64,000 nucleotides of DNA from Clostridia bacterium (GCA_017463105.1 JAFTPU010000012.1:62001-126000); one strand, 5' to 3'; positions 50,096 through 59,770 are shown, counted from the first letter of the stretch. Notes: generated by a model from the sequence alone, not told the origin. Program-made: numbers and translations.

Positions 50096-50498
50096 TTGGA
50101 AGGGCAGAAAACGTAAGCCGCGGAGCAAGCGACAATCGTTAAAGCCTACTCTAAACGAGCTCCAAGCCGCGCTTTCGGAGTTTCTCGACGATATTCAAGC
50201 GGAAATTTACGAAAAAGTAGATCGCGGCTTGGATAAAGCCACGGAATACTTAAAGGGCAAACTGGAAGACGCGACGCCTATCGACAGCGGTATAACGCGT
50301 GGAAAGTGGGAAGCAGACCTCCGTTATACGAACGTGCGGTATATCAATAACGTACAGTGTAACGAAAACGGCATTCCTATCGTCAATCTTTTGGAGTTTG
50401 GAAGCAGAGGCAAACCGTTCGTGCGGAAGACGGTTGCGGAAAGTCAAAACGAAGTAATCAACATCATAAAAGGAGAAATCGAAAATGGGAGCTCTTGA
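50088..50498 (+). CDS. HK97 gp10-like neck protein
   Basis: A 136-residue protein with a basic start and the HK97-gp10 pattern ATPIDSGITRGKWEADLRY, NLLEFGSRGKPFVRKTV. It links head and tail. It overlaps the genes on both sides. Confidence 0.72.
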   Translation: MADWKGRKRKPRSKRQSLKPTLNELQAALSEFLDDIQAEIYEKVDRGLDKATEYLKGKLEDATPIDSGITRGKWEADLRYTNVRYINNVQCNENGIPIVNLLEFGSRGKPFVRKTVAESQNEVINIIKGEIENGSS

Positions 50499-51141
50499 TA
50501 AAAACAATAAAGACCTCGTGCAATACAACGTGCAAAACGCGGTGTATGCGCTTGCCGACGATACGGCGGGTACGGTCAAGCCTTTGACCTTTATGAACAC
50601 CTTTTCCAAGGACAGAAACGTAAAGGTTAAGGATTTTTACGGCGACGGCGAGGTACAGGATTCGGCGTATTCCGATTTAACGATATCGGGCGCGGTCGGC
50701 GTGACGGCGCGCGACATGGATTTCGAAAAAGATATCGGACTCGTTGAAACGCTGAAAGACGGATTGTCGGCGGAGCTTGCCGTAACGGGCACGAAACGCG
50801 TGCATTTGGGTTTGGAAACCTTTATCAAAAAGAAAGGGCAGGCGGCGCAGGTAAAGCGCGTATGGGTATTCAATTTACAAATTTCGCCCCCGTCGGAGTC
50901 CTTGACGCAGACGAAGGAAGACATTACCGAAAGCACGTTCGATTACAGCTACGTAGGCTACGGCGTAAACGTCAAATCGGCTGACGGTTCAGCCGATTAC
51001 GTGGATGAAAACGGTATGCGTAAAAAGGCGTTTACCGTATCGGCTCGGCCCGATGATGCGGGTTATAAAACTTTTTTTGAGAAAGTGCCCGTACCTACCG
51101 TCGCCACCACTACAACGACAACCACAACCACCACGGAATAA
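50485..51141 (+). CDS. Major tail tube protein
   Basis: A 218-residue tail tube subunit. The beta-rich core (about residues 1-195) is followed by a C-terminal linker and a run of ten threonines before the last Glu. It is placed between the neck genes and the chaperone/tape-measure genes, as is usual for the tube protein. The threonine tail is not typical of the family and could be exposed on the tail surface. Confidence 0.82.
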   Translation: MGALDKNNKDLVQYNVQNAVYALADDTAGTVKPLTFMNTFSKDRNVKVKDFYGDGEVQDSAYSDLTISGAVGVTARDMDFEKDIGLVETLKDGLSAELAVTGTKRVHLGLETFIKKKGQAAQVKRVWVFNLQISPPSESLTQTKEDITESTFDYSYVGYGVNVKSADGSADYVDENGMRKKAFTVSARPDDAGYKTFFEKVPVPTVATTTTTTTTTTE

Positions 51142-51146
51142 ACAAA

Positions 51147-51239
51147 AAACGCTCCTTTCGGCAGAATGGAGCGTTTAAAGGGGCGATCCGGCTTGGGCGT
51201 AGCGCCATTGCGTAGCCGTTGAACTCGGCTGTCGCCCTT
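51147..51239 (+). other. Structured RNA between tail tube and chaperone genes
   Basis: A hairpin AAACGCTCC/GGAGCGTTT (51147-51176) is followed by a possible three-way junction: outer stem AAGGGGCGA/TCGCCCTT (51178-51239) enclosing TGGGCG/CGCCA and AGCCG/CGGCT arms. There is no T-run. It could reduce expression of downstream genes relative to the tail tube or protect mRNA ends. Confidence 0.55.
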
Positions 51240-51264
51240 CACCTTATGGCGCAAGGAGGATATT

Positions 51265-51645
51265 ATGAAAATTTATTTACCGGTCGTCACGAAAAATGAG
51301 TACGACAATAAAAGCAAAACACACTTATTCGAAACGCAGGAACGGTCGTTTGAATTCGATTGTTCTTTGGGCTGCCAAATGAAATGGGAAGCAAAATTCC
51401 CTGCGCAAGCGGAAAAGGAATCTATTGTAGATTACGTAAAGCGTGTTTCCGAATATCCGCATTCTGCGGCGACCTTGCTTTCAAAAATGAAAGCCGTCTA
51501 TTGCTTCATAAACGGCGAAAACCTTTCGTTTGAATCATTCGTCAGGATGTTCGACTTTACCCGTCGTGAGTACGTAGAAACGCTCACGGAGCGATTTAAG
51601 GAGATATTCGACCTTTTCGAAAGCGAGGCGGCAGAAAAAAACTGA
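51265..51645 (+). CDS. Tail assembly chaperone (gpG-like)
   Basis: A 126-residue chaperone that coats the tape measure protein during tail assembly. It stands between the tail tube and the tape measure genes. It ends GAA AAA AAC TGA, with the canonical -1 slippery heptamer A AAA AAC just before the stop; a shift extends it into the 51642-51935 frame. GCAAGGAGG precedes the ATG. Confidence 0.82.
   Translation: MKIYLPVVTKNEYDNKSKTHLFETQERSFEFDCSLGCQMKWEAKFPAQAEKESIVDYVKRVSEYPHSAATLLSKMKAVYCFINGENLSFESFVRMFDFTRREYVETLTERFKEIFDLFESEAAEKN
51636..51642 (+). promoter_or_regulatory. Programmed -1 ribosomal frameshift site
   Basis: A AAA AAC in the zero frame, directly before the TGA at 51643-51645. 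The -1 frame is open from here to 51935. Confidence 0.85.
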
Positions 51646-51935
51646 GTGGGCATCGGAAGGAACTCGTGCGGATATTTTCGAAAATCCGCACGGCGGATTT
51701 GCAGTCAACTGCAAAAAACTTTCCGATGCCGAAATCGCTGGAGTATATTAAAATCCTGGGAAACGAGGGGATTGCGTGGCAGGGCTTACACGTAACGGAC
51801 GCTTTTAGCCTCGTTTGTTCTATCCGTATTGACGCGGCAAAAAAATATTTGCATATCAAAGGACAGGAACGGCTGAAAAAAGCGGGGATAAATTCTTTTA
51901 CTAGCGCAACGCAGGAAGATTTCGACAGTTTATAA
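51642..51935 (+). CDS. Tail assembly chaperone, frameshift extension (gpT-like)
   Basis: The -1 frame segment (97 residues) read after the slip, giving a gpGT-like fusion of about 223 residues with the upstream chaperone. A GTG at 51666 lacks a ribosome binding site, so separate translation is unlikely. The sequence EYIKILGNEGIAWQGLHVTDAFSLVC is helical. Copy 4 of the dispersed palindrome is inside (51699-51714). Confidence 0.8.
   Translation: MSGHRKELVRIFSKIRTADLQSTAKNFPMPKSLEYIKILGNEGIAWQGLHVTDAFSLVCSIRIDAAKKYLHIKGQERLKKAGINSFTSATQEDFDSL
51699..51714. repeat. Dispersed prophage palindrome, copy 4
   Basis: TTGCAGTCAACTGCAA, identical to copy 1 but within the chaperone extension. Confidence 0.65.
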
Positions 51936-51945
51936 GGAGGTTATT

Positions 51946-53652
51946 ATGTCCCAAAAGAGCTATACCGTAAAAATCGGCGCGGATACGCAGGATTTTATTA
52001 AAGGCATAAGAACAGCTGAAAAAGAAATCGGTAAAACGCAAAAAACGGCGAATAACCTTTCAAAGAGCCTCGACCTTAAATTCAGCGATACCAAGCTGAC
52101 GGCGGCGCAAAAGCAATACCAAAAGGCGTTGGCACAAACGGAGGCAAACGCCGACAGCTTGCGTAAAAAATTACAAGAACTGGAAGAGGGCGGTCACGTC
52201 GATACAGCCGATTATTCCGAGCTGGAATTGCTGTTGGCGAAAACGGAAACGAAAGCGGACGAGCTCCGTCAAAAGCTTGAAAAGCTGAACGACGTAAAGG
52301 TAGAGAAGCTTTCGGAAAAATTCGAAAGCTTAGGCGGTAAGCTTACGAACGCGGGGAAAAAGATGCAGGGTCTTTCGCTCGGCGCGGCGGGTGTTATTGC
52401 GGGCGGTGCGGCGATCGTGAAATCGGCGGCAACGGCGGGCGCGGAGATAGACGACCTTTCTCAACGCTTCGACGTTTCGGCGGAAACCATCCAACGCTGG
52501 CAGTATCTCGCTATGCAGGGCGGCGTAGACGTGGACGTGTTCACGAAGGGACTTGTAAAAATGCGCGCGGCGGTTGCTGACGTGGCGACGGGAACGAACA
52601 ACAAAGCGACGGAATCGCTGTTTGCGTTGGGACTTGACCCTACGCAGTTTTCTTCTACGGAGGAAATGGTCAACTCCATCACGCAAGCGCTTGCTTCCAT
52701 GGAAGATAAAACGCTGCAAACAGCGTATGCAAACGAAATATTCGGCGATAAAATCGCCACGGAGATGCTGCAATATATCAACGCGGGCACGGAGGATATC
52801 GCCAAGTGGAACGCCGAATTCGATGCGATGTCGCCGCTTACAAGCGAACAGGTTAAAAATCTTGCCGATCTTGACGATCAGTTTAACCGTTTAAAAACTT
52901 CGATGTCGAACGCGGGGGCAGAGCTGGGCTTGGCGTTCGCGCCGATTATGGAAAAGGCGATCGGGTGGATAGAGGAACACGTTATTCCCGCCATAGAGAA
53001 GCTTTCGGAAAAATTCAGCGAGCTTCCCGAGGGAACACAAAACTTTCTTTTCGGCGGGTTGGCGCTCATAGCATTCGGCGCGCCGTTTTTGAAATTTTGC
53101 GGGGGTATTACGGGCGGAATCGGCAAAGTGGTAAAAGCCTTTAAAGATTTACAGCCTGCACAATTAAAAGCCGCGGGCGGTTTTACGGCGGTGTTGGCGG
53201 CGGCTGGCTTGGCGTTTGCTTTATTTGAAAATTGGGGCAAGATGGAAACTTGGCAAAAGGTTTTAGGCGTAATCGGTGTCGTCACCGTTGCGGTGCTGGG
53301 CTTGGCGATGGCGTTCGGCGCGTTTCATTCGGCGGTAAGCATGGGGCTTGCCGTTGCGGGTATCATTGCGGGTATCGCCGCAGTTTCCACCGCCTTGCTT
53401 ACGGCAAAGGACGAGTTTGACGTTCCCGATACCTCGGGAAGCTCGGGAACGACCCCTTCAACCGATTTTTCATACGACCCCGACGATTACGATATTCCCG
53501 AATATCCAACCACGGGTAACAGCTATACGGAAAACTCGTCAAACGACACCTATAACGTGACAGTCGTGATAGAAGGTTCGGAGCTTTCCAAAGAAGAGAT
53601 TGCCGAAGAGGTCAGCAAAAAAATCGCCACGCTGGCGCAGTCGAGGGGGTAA
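51946..53652 (+). CDS. Tape measure protein
   Basis: Sets tail length and is ejected during infection. 568 residues, short for the family. The N-terminal coiled coil (about 1-130) contains SYTVKIGADTQDFIKGI, typical of tape measure starts. A Gly/Ala-rich part (about 140-165) and hydrophobic helices (about 365-390 and 435-500) follow, and a polar C-terminus rich in Ser, Thr and Asp. By the usual rule of about 0.15 nm per residue the tail would be near 85 nm. Confidence 0.92.
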   Translation: MSQKSYTVKIGADTQDFIKGIRTAEKEIGKTQKTANNLSKSLDLKFSDTKLTAAQKQYQKALAQTEANADSLRKKLQELEEGGHVDTADYSELELLLAKTETKADELRQKLEKLNDVKVEKLSEKFESLGGKLTNAGKKMQGLSLGAAGVIAGGAAIVKSAATAGAEIDDLSQRFDVSAETIQRWQYLAMQGGVDVDVFTKGLVKMRAAVADVATGTNNKATESLFALGLDPTQFSSTEEMVNSITQALASMEDKTLQTAYANEIFGDKIATEMLQYINAGTEDIAKWNAEFDAMSPLTSEQVKNLADLDDQFNRLKTSMSNAGAELGLAFAPIMEKAIGWIEEHVIPAIEKLSEKFSELPEGTQNFLFGGLALIAFGAPFLKFCGGITGGIGKVVKAFKDLQPAQLKAAGGFTAVLAAAGLAFALFENWGKMETWQKVLGVIGVVTVAVLGLAMAFGAFHSAVSMGLAVAGIIAGIAAVSTALLTAKDEFDVPDTSGSSGTTPSTDFSYDPDDYDIPEYPTTGNSYTENSSNDTYNVTVVIEGSELSKEEIAEEVSKKIATLAQSRG

Positions 53653-53655
53653 ATT

Positions 53656-54507
53656 ATGCGAAAATTTGCGTTTGTCGTATTCGGTATCGATAATACGATT
53701 ATCGACCGTACGCCGCTCGATCTCGTGACTGATCTCGGCGGTTTGGGCTGGAAACTCAAGCTTACTACGATTTCGGGCGACGTCGTTTCGGTGATCACGA
53801 AGGTGGTGCAGGAAAAGCAGTCCGTAAGTCTTACTTTAAACTTTTTGGGACGTGGCTACGAAAAATACGCGATACTCTCGCAATGGCTGCAAAAATATGC
53901 GCGGGCGGAAAATCATCTTGCGCTCGAATACGACGACGGCGTATCGAAAAGATACGTGGAGGGGCGGGTAACGGCGCTTGGGCGTACGGAAAAGGACGAG
54001 TATCAAAATCTCGTCGCGCCGCTCACTTTTACCCCTTTGACGCCGTTTTTCCGCGTGATCGAGAACAGTATCAAAATACAGGTTTCCGCAATCGGAAAAT
54101 GCTATCCGTTCAAATATCCGTATTCGTACGGAAAAAATAAGCTCGAGAACAATGAAATCGATAATCCGTATCTTGCGGACATACCCGTCACAGTGACGAT
54201 TTACGGCGCAATATCCAATCCTACCGTCTCTTTGCTTTATCTTGACTCGGATTACAATTGGACGGTATATAATACGGTCAAATTCCCCGATCTCGATTTG
54301 ACGGAGGGACAGCATATACTTATCAACAGCGCGCAAAGAAAGATTTGGTATTTCGACGGCGCTTCTTTACTGGATTACTCGGCACATACCGATCCGTCGC
54401 TCGACAGTTTTTTGATGGCGCAAAACGGGGTAAGCAGGATATCGGTCAACCTCGAAACGCTGGACAGCGGTCGACTGGAAGGAAATTGGAGGCAATATAC
54501 TTTATGA
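53656..54507 (+). CDS. Distal tail protein (Dit-like)
   Basis: A 283-residue baseplate hub protein directly after the tape measure gene. The beta-rich N-terminal domain (about 1-135) forms the Dit ring; the C-terminal part (about 140-283) resembles a galectin-like domain. The stop overlaps the next ATG. Confidence 0.8.
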   Translation: MRKFAFVVFGIDNTIIDRTPLDLVTDLGGLGWKLKLTTISGDVVSVITKVVQEKQSVSLTLNFLGRGYEKYAILSQWLQKYARAENHLALEYDDGVSKRYVEGRVTALGRTEKDEYQNLVAPLTFTPLTPFFRVIENSIKIQVSAIGKCYPFKYPYSYGKNKLENNEIDNPYLADIPVTVTIYGAISNPTVSLLYLDSDYNWTVYNTVKFPDLDLTEGQHILINSAQRKIWYFDGASLLDYSAHTDPSLDSFLMAQNGVSRISVNLETLDSGRLEGNWRQYTL

Positions 54508-55562
54508 TCGTTTCGTTTTACGACGCGGGTTTTAAAGGATTGCAAAACAATGCGTCGCTTGTTGTAGACAATGCAAGCTATAAGTTGGTAAAACGGGGCG
54601 TAGAGTTCGATTCGATGTCTTGCAAATGCGAAGCGTTTACAGGGGATGCACAGCCGACGTATTGCGTGGTCAAGGATGATCGGGGACGATACGTTTACGG
54701 TTGCTTGGCGGGCGTTCCGCAGTTGAATAACGACAATCAGACGGAGATTCAGGCATCCGATTTAAAGCTTATGCTGGATTGCGACGTGGCGCTGGATACG
54801 TCGCAGACCTTTTTTTCCCTTTTCGATTATTTACGCGCGGTATTCGACACGTGGAAGGAATATACGCTTCAGTATGACGTAGAGCTCGTTTGCCCCGAGG
54901 AAAACGTTTCTTGGGTCTACTTGAAGCCACCCGAGGGCGGTTATGTGTGCTATAACGTATGGCACGATCTGATCGCGCCGTATTTGAAGTTTTACGGCTT
55001 GTATATGACGTCGAAAATCGATCTTGTAAACAAGAAGGTCGTCTTTACTGTCGGAAAATCGATGATAACGCCGAAAGCCGTCAGACTTTGGGAATATGGC
55101 ATAAAAAATTTCGGAAAGGTGACGACAGGTGTTTCCGAAGCGCAATGTATCGTATACGATAAGACCGGTGGAACGTTGGTGTATGGATATCATTGGGTCT
55201 TGGGTCAAAACAATACCGTTACTGTCGCCCATATTGATGCGTTTGATTATTTACCGACGATATATCCCATTCGACGTAAGATCGTATGGAAAGAGACGGA
55301 AAACTATGAGGAAGAAGGAACCTCGCTGTTGAACGAAGGGAACAGAGAAGCTTTGGAGATCCTTACGAAGTATATGTTCAACGAGAACATCGAGCTGAGT
55401 AATTTCGAGGCGGATTTTTCCACGCGCTTCGATATCTACTTGTCGAGAGGAGGTAATAAATACAAGTCGTTGCCTTGCGGCGAGCTTCATTACGATGCGA
55501 ACGGGCTTGTTAAAGTACAAATCGGTTACCGTTTTACGGGAATAGAATTTTTATTGAGGTGA
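54504..55562 (+). CDS. Baseplate/tail-associated protein (Tal-like)
   Basis: A 352-residue protein following Dit, in the place of the tail-associated (gp44/gpJ-like) hub cap. GGAGG lies upstream of the ATG at 54504, which overlaps the Dit stop. There is no peptidase or muramidase domain, so it does not carry a visible cell-wall hydrolase. Confidence 0.75.
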   Translation: MIVSFYDAGFKGLQNNASLVVDNASYKLVKRGVEFDSMSCKCEAFTGDAQPTYCVVKDDRGRYVYGCLAGVPQLNNDNQTEIQASDLKLMLDCDVALDTSQTFFSLFDYLRAVFDTWKEYTLQYDVELVCPEENVSWVYLKPPEGGYVCYNVWHDLIAPYLKFYGLYMTSKIDLVNKKVVFTVGKSMITPKAVRLWEYGIKNFGKVTTGVSEAQCIVYDKTGGTLVYGYHWVLGQNNTVTVAHIDAFDYLPTIYPIRRKIVWKETENYEEEGTSLLNEGNREALEILTKYMFNENIELSNFEADFSTRFDIYLSRGGNKYKSLPCGELHYDANGLVKVQIGYRFTGIEFLLR

Positions 55563-55565
55563 AAT

Positions 55566-56594
55566 ATGGCGATTAGGCTGATAAGACAGGAATCGGATAC
55601 GCCGAACGTATCGAATACGGACGATGCGAGAATGGCGCGTTATGCCTATGGCGGGCGCGACGGTGTAGTAAAAGGTTACGGGCAAGAGTGTGCATATACG
55701 GTAAACGGCAAAACCTTTTCGGTGGGAAGTGGGTGTATCGTATTGCAGGGCTGGGAGGTCTTGTTGGACGCAAACGGTTGGTCCATTACGATGAGTACGG
55801 CAAGCGTCGCGCGCAATTTTTTGGTTTATTTGGAAATCAATCTTGCCACGCAAACGGCGGCAATCAATACCGTTTATACGACGGGAACTACGACTCCGGT
55901 GATCAATTCCGGGGACGATCTTACGAATAATACGACAGGAACGGCAAGATTGTCGCTGTATCGTTTTACGGTCGATTCGAGCGGTGTGATCATCGACGGA
56001 ACGAATATCGCTTTGAATAATGTAAGAACGTGTTTTTCTGTATTGGATTACGATCCTACCGTAGACGTAAAAAAATCTATAGAAGAATTATCGGTTCGAC
56101 TTGAAGAACAGGGTTTTAAACAGGCAACCGTCGAGGATGGCGGAATCGCTTTAAATAGTGACTGGACGGTTGCCGTTACCGAAGGTAGTATTGTGAATGG
56201 AGAGATAGTCTATACACAAACCTTTCCGCAGGGAGTAATAATGAAGTCGGGCAAATTGTGTCTTTTAAAAATTTTGCAATGTGCAACGGAGAGTAAGGAG
56301 AATTTTGAGGTAGAAACTTCCACTGGGAAGATACGATTACAAGGCATCATAACGACTTTGGATAGTAGTTTCGCGCCCAAAGAAAAGCAAGTATTCAATT
56401 GTGATTTTTTTGCTATTGCTTATGATTCGACTGTTGGGAAAAACATACAAGGCTCAGCAAAGGGGACATTTACAATAGGGACAGACGGCATTGTTTCTTT
56501 TAACGGAAGTATTAGTGATACCGAATATTCCTCAATACCGGAAGAAACCTATTTAGGCAAAATTTGGATGTCTATGTGTGGATATGAAATTTGA
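55566..56594 (+). CDS. Baseplate or tail fibre protein
   Basis: A 342-residue, beta-rich protein. Its N-terminal 170 residues (YGGRDGVVKGYGQECAYTV, GCIVLQGWEVLLDANG) share layout with the N-terminus of the following 927-residue protein, suggesting a common baseplate-anchoring domain. The C-terminal domain (about 190-342) is unrecognised and may bind the receptor. No DGR repeat is present. Confidence 0.7.
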   Translation: MAIRLIRQESDTPNVSNTDDARMARYAYGGRDGVVKGYGQECAYTVNGKTFSVGSGCIVLQGWEVLLDANGWSITMSTASVARNFLVYLEINLATQTAAINTVYTTGTTTPVINSGDDLTNNTTGTARLSLYRFTVDSSGVIIDGTNIALNNVRTCFSVLDYDPTVDVKKSIEELSVRLEEQGFKQATVEDGGIALNSDWTVAVTEGSIVNGEIVYTQTFPQGVIMKSGKLCLLKILQCATESKENFEVETSTGKIRLQGIITTLDSSFAPKEKQVFNCDFFAIAYDSTVGKNIQGSAKGTFTIGTDGIVSFNGSISDTEYSSIPEETYLGKIWMSMCGYEI

Positions 56595-56612
56595 TGTTTA
56601 AGAGGTATTTTT

Positions 56613-59396
56613 ATGGCATATAAAATTCTTGAAGAGAACGGCGTGGATAATGAAAACGTGGACGGCGCGGCGTTGAATAATTTTATTGCAAGAGATAAAA
56701 GCGGGATCGTCAACGGCGTATTATCGGAATGTGTCTTAACGGCAACGGGCTCACAGATCGGCGTTTCGCCGGGGCTGTTGCTCATTCACGGAATACGTGT
56801 AAAGATCACGGAAATGGAAACGTTGGGCATTACTTCTGCTCCTATTGAAGCTACGGAATATCAGATCGTTGCACAGGTTGTGCTTGGGAGTAGCGGCGGA
56901 GTGGGGTTTTCTTTGTTTTTGCAGTTGCCTGCAACGCTTACGCAAGAGGAGTTATACGTATCGAATCACGGTACTTATCAAGTGGAGTTGGGGCGATTTA
57001 CGCACGCGACGGACGGCTCGATTACGAATTTGAAGCAAACCTTGCAAATCATAGGCGAAGCAGAAAGCCTTGGGGGAAGCTCTATCTCGGAATGGGATAG
57101 CACGGTTACGTACAAAGACGGAGATATCGTTTATCGGGACGGGAATATTTATCTTTGCATAGCCGATTCGGCGGACACAGACCCTCCCGAAACCTTGCTT
57201 GGCGATTCGTGGGAGCTGATAAGCAAAGGCGAAAATCCTCGCGGGGAACTTTCTATCACAGCAACCTTTAATATCGCGGAAGCAAACACCGTGATTACCT
57301 TGAAAAACCTTGTAGGAATGACCTCTATTGATTGGGGGGACGGCACGGTTGACAGCAACCTTACGCATACTTATACGACGATAGGCGAGTACATTGCAAA
57401 AATTTACAGCGTTACGGCGATTGGGGTTAATATAGTAGGAAATGACGGGCTGAATGGTTTTTTAAACTGTAAACCGCTCACAAAATTAACGATAGGGAAT
57501 AGCGTTACGGAAATTAGTACTTGGGGTATTGGGCGTTGTGATAATTTAGTAAGTGTAACGATACCCGACAGTGTAACGAGTATTAGGGCATGTGCGTTTG
57601 CCCATTGTTACAATCTAACGAGCATAAATATTCCGTATGGTATTACGAGCATACCTGATTATTGTTTTCGTGAAACGGGTTTAACGAGCATAGAAATTCC
57701 CGAAAGCGTGACGAGTATTGGGTATGTTGCTTTCTCTGTTTGTAGTAACTTAAAAACCGTAACGATAAAGGCAACCACGCCACCTACACTCGGCGAGGGT
57801 GTATTTGGCGAAGGGACAAACCTTACAAAAATCATCGTACCACTTGAAAGCCTTGGAGCCTATAAAAACGCAGAGGGTTGGAGTAATTACGCAACGCTGT
57901 TGTGCTGTTATGTAACGAGTAAAGAGCTTGACTGGAAGCTTGATAAAGTAACATTAACGAGAGGAGTATATGGTACAGATTATAACGGGGCTCAGACTAC
58001 ATATCGCATAGATTTCGCTAATACGGCAAGTGTAAATAGAATACCCTTTCGTGGGTTGAACGGCTCAATTATGATACCCGACGAATCTTTCCATAATGCA
58101 GGTGTGGTAGAGGACGGGTTGCAAGCTGTAAATAAAAACAAGCTCTTGGAATATAACGCTCGTGTACAAGATATTATACCATTTACCGATATTTATACGG
58201 TTTATTATAAACAAAATTGCTATTTGGAAAATAGAAACGACACTTTACAATCGTTTCATTTTGTTAACCCGCAAAATAATAGGTCGTATTGTCAAATTCC
58301 CAATCAGCAACACGTAACACGCATACGCACAAACGACGGCTACTTAATGTGGGTTTACAGGAATAACGGCACAAACTTATTGGAAGGGTATAACAACCTT
58401 ACCACAGATTGGGTTAAAGAATACTTAATCGACGATAAAGAAAATTATTATACGATCGCGTTTAGAAAAGAAGATAATAGCGATTTTGAGGGTGGCGAAG
58501 ATGTTGCGACAATAGTATTCGGCAATGTTTATAAAGAACTTGCGGAGATAAAAAACAGCGAAACAGATACAAATTACCCGTATGCGGTAAGTGGCGAAAG
58601 AATAGATGTTATTAAACAGCAATACCGCACTTCTGATTTAGGGTTTGGTGCTCACAGTTGGATAAATCAAGGAATGGCAATCCATAACGGTATAGCATTT
58701 AATTTGTCAAGCACTGATGGGAATGTTTATCTTTATGACCTCAATACATACAACTTTTTAACAAATTATGCTATAACTGGGGGGCATGCAAGTAGTGCTT
58801 GTTTTTCAAACGAATATTACGAAAGCACAGACGAATTTCCGCTCTTGTATATAAACGATTGTTACGAGCCTAAAATTTATATCAACAGGGTAACGAGAAC
58901 AGAAGCAACGCTTATAAAAACATTGTATTTTGGCACAAATGCCGAGATCGGGTATTATACGGCGCACGCTTTCGATGTAATCAATAAACGCTTGTATATG
59001 TTGGCTTATACACAAAACAGTTTTTATGCTTCCAGCGATAATCCGATGATTTTTAGCGTTTGGAATATGGCGAATTTAACGCAAAACGAGGATGGTACAT
59101 ATACGCCTTTGCTTATAGAAAAAACAAATATAAACTCAATAAACTGCGTTCAAGACGTCAAATTTTTTAACGGGAAAATCGTTGTAATGTCGTCAACGGA
59201 TAGCGCAAGCGACACAGAGATATATTGTATCAATCCGATAACAAAATTGATAACTACGACAATGACGGATTTTGGGAGTGATTTAAAATCGTTTGAAGTT
59301 GAAGGGTTCGATTTTGTTTTGAATGCAGACGGCACGAAATACGATATTATTTGTAGTCCTATATATAAGAATTTTTACGAGATAGAATTTAATTAA
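56613..59396 (+). CDS. Large receptor-binding protein with CBM, PKD-like and leucine-rich repeats
   Basis: A 927-residue modular protein, the longest in the prophage. The anchor domain (about 1-150) resembles the upstream protein. It is followed by a chitin-binding-like module (WDSTVTYKDGDIVYRDGNIY, about 163-205), a PKD-like strand set with SIDWGDGTV (about 215-275), BspA-type leucine-rich repeats (about 290-430; NLVSVTIPDSVTSI and similar, four to five units), and a long beta-rich C-terminal region (about 440-927) that may be a propeller. It probably recognises the host surface. The leucine-rich DNA is A/T-rich compared with its neighbours. Confidence 0.82.
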   Translation: MAYKILEENGVDNENVDGAALNNFIARDKSGIVNGVLSECVLTATGSQIGVSPGLLLIHGIRVKITEMETLGITSAPIEATEYQIVAQVVLGSSGGVGFSLFLQLPATLTQEELYVSNHGTYQVELGRFTHATDGSITNLKQTLQIIGEAESLGGSSISEWDSTVTYKDGDIVYRDGNIYLCIADSADTDPPETLLGDSWELISKGENPRGELSITATFNIAEANTVITLKNLVGMTSIDWGDGTVDSNLTHTYTTIGEYIAKIYSVTAIGVNIVGNDGLNGFLNCKPLTKLTIGNSVTEISTWGIGRCDNLVSVTIPDSVTSIRACAFAHCYNLTSINIPYGITSIPDYCFRETGLTSIEIPESVTSIGYVAFSVCSNLKTVTIKATTPPTLGEGVFGEGTNLTKIIVPLESLGAYKNAEGWSNYATLLCCYVTSKELDWKLDKVTLTRGVYGTDYNGAQTTYRIDFANTASVNRIPFRGLNGSIMIPDESFHNAGVVEDGLQAVNKNKLLEYNARVQDIIPFTDIYTVYYKQNCYLENRNDTLQSFHFVNPQNNRSYCQIPNQQHVTRIRTNDGYLMWVYRNNGTNLLEGYNNLTTDWVKEYLIDDKENYYTIAFRKEDNSDFEGGEDVATIVFGNVYKELAEIKNSETDTNYPYAVSGERIDVIKQQYRTSDLGFGAHSWINQGMAIHNGIAFNLSSTDGNVYLYDLNTYNFLTNYAITGGHASSACFSNEYYESTDEFPLLYINDCYEPKIYINRVTRTEATLIKTLYFGTNAEIGYYTAHAFDVINKRLYMLAYTQNSFYASSDNPMIFSVWNMANLTQNEDGTYTPLLIEKTNINSINCVQDVKFFNGKIVVMSSTDSASDTEIYCINPITKLITTTMTDFGSDLKSFEVEGFDFVLNADGTKYDIICSPIYKNFYEIEFN

Positions 59397-59431
59397 AAAG
59401 AAGCCACGAAAATCAATAAAGGAGAAAAACT

Positions 59432-59770
59432 ATGGGACTTAAAACCACGAACTATGAAGTAAAGAAGCTGGGGATTACGCTCCCCGAAGCGTATGCGATT
59501 ATCGACAAAATCGATAACGAGAAAAACAGTGTAAGCGTTACATTCGGTATTTACGCAAAACGGGAAGGCCAAGAAAAATTGCAACCGATTGAAATAAAGA
59601 AAATTCATTTCGTTTGGGACAGAAAGAGCGATATTGCGGTAACGGCTTACGAGATAGCGAAAGGACAACAGCTTGTCGAGCACGAAGACCCTGAAACGGG
59701 AAAAATCGAAACGACCACGGTAAACGGCATTTTGTACGGCTGGGAAGATGATTACTTGATGGTGGAATAA
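59432..59770 (+). CDS. Phage protein of unknown function after the tail fibre
   Basis: A 112-residue soluble, charged protein. Its place behind the receptor-binding gene suggests a fibre chaperone or baseplate component. AAAGGAG precedes the ATG. Confidence 0.65.
   Translation: MGLKTTNYEVKKLGITLPEAYAIIDKIDNEKNSVSVTFGIYAKREGQEKLQPIEIKKIHFVWDRKSDIAVTAYEIAKGQQLVEHEDPETGKIETTTVNGILYGWEDDYLMVE

Noticed and set aside
53656..59396. Tail fibre proteins as DGR targets
   Set aside because: No segment with the CVSPRG...GVRPF pattern or similarity to the template repeat was found in these genes.
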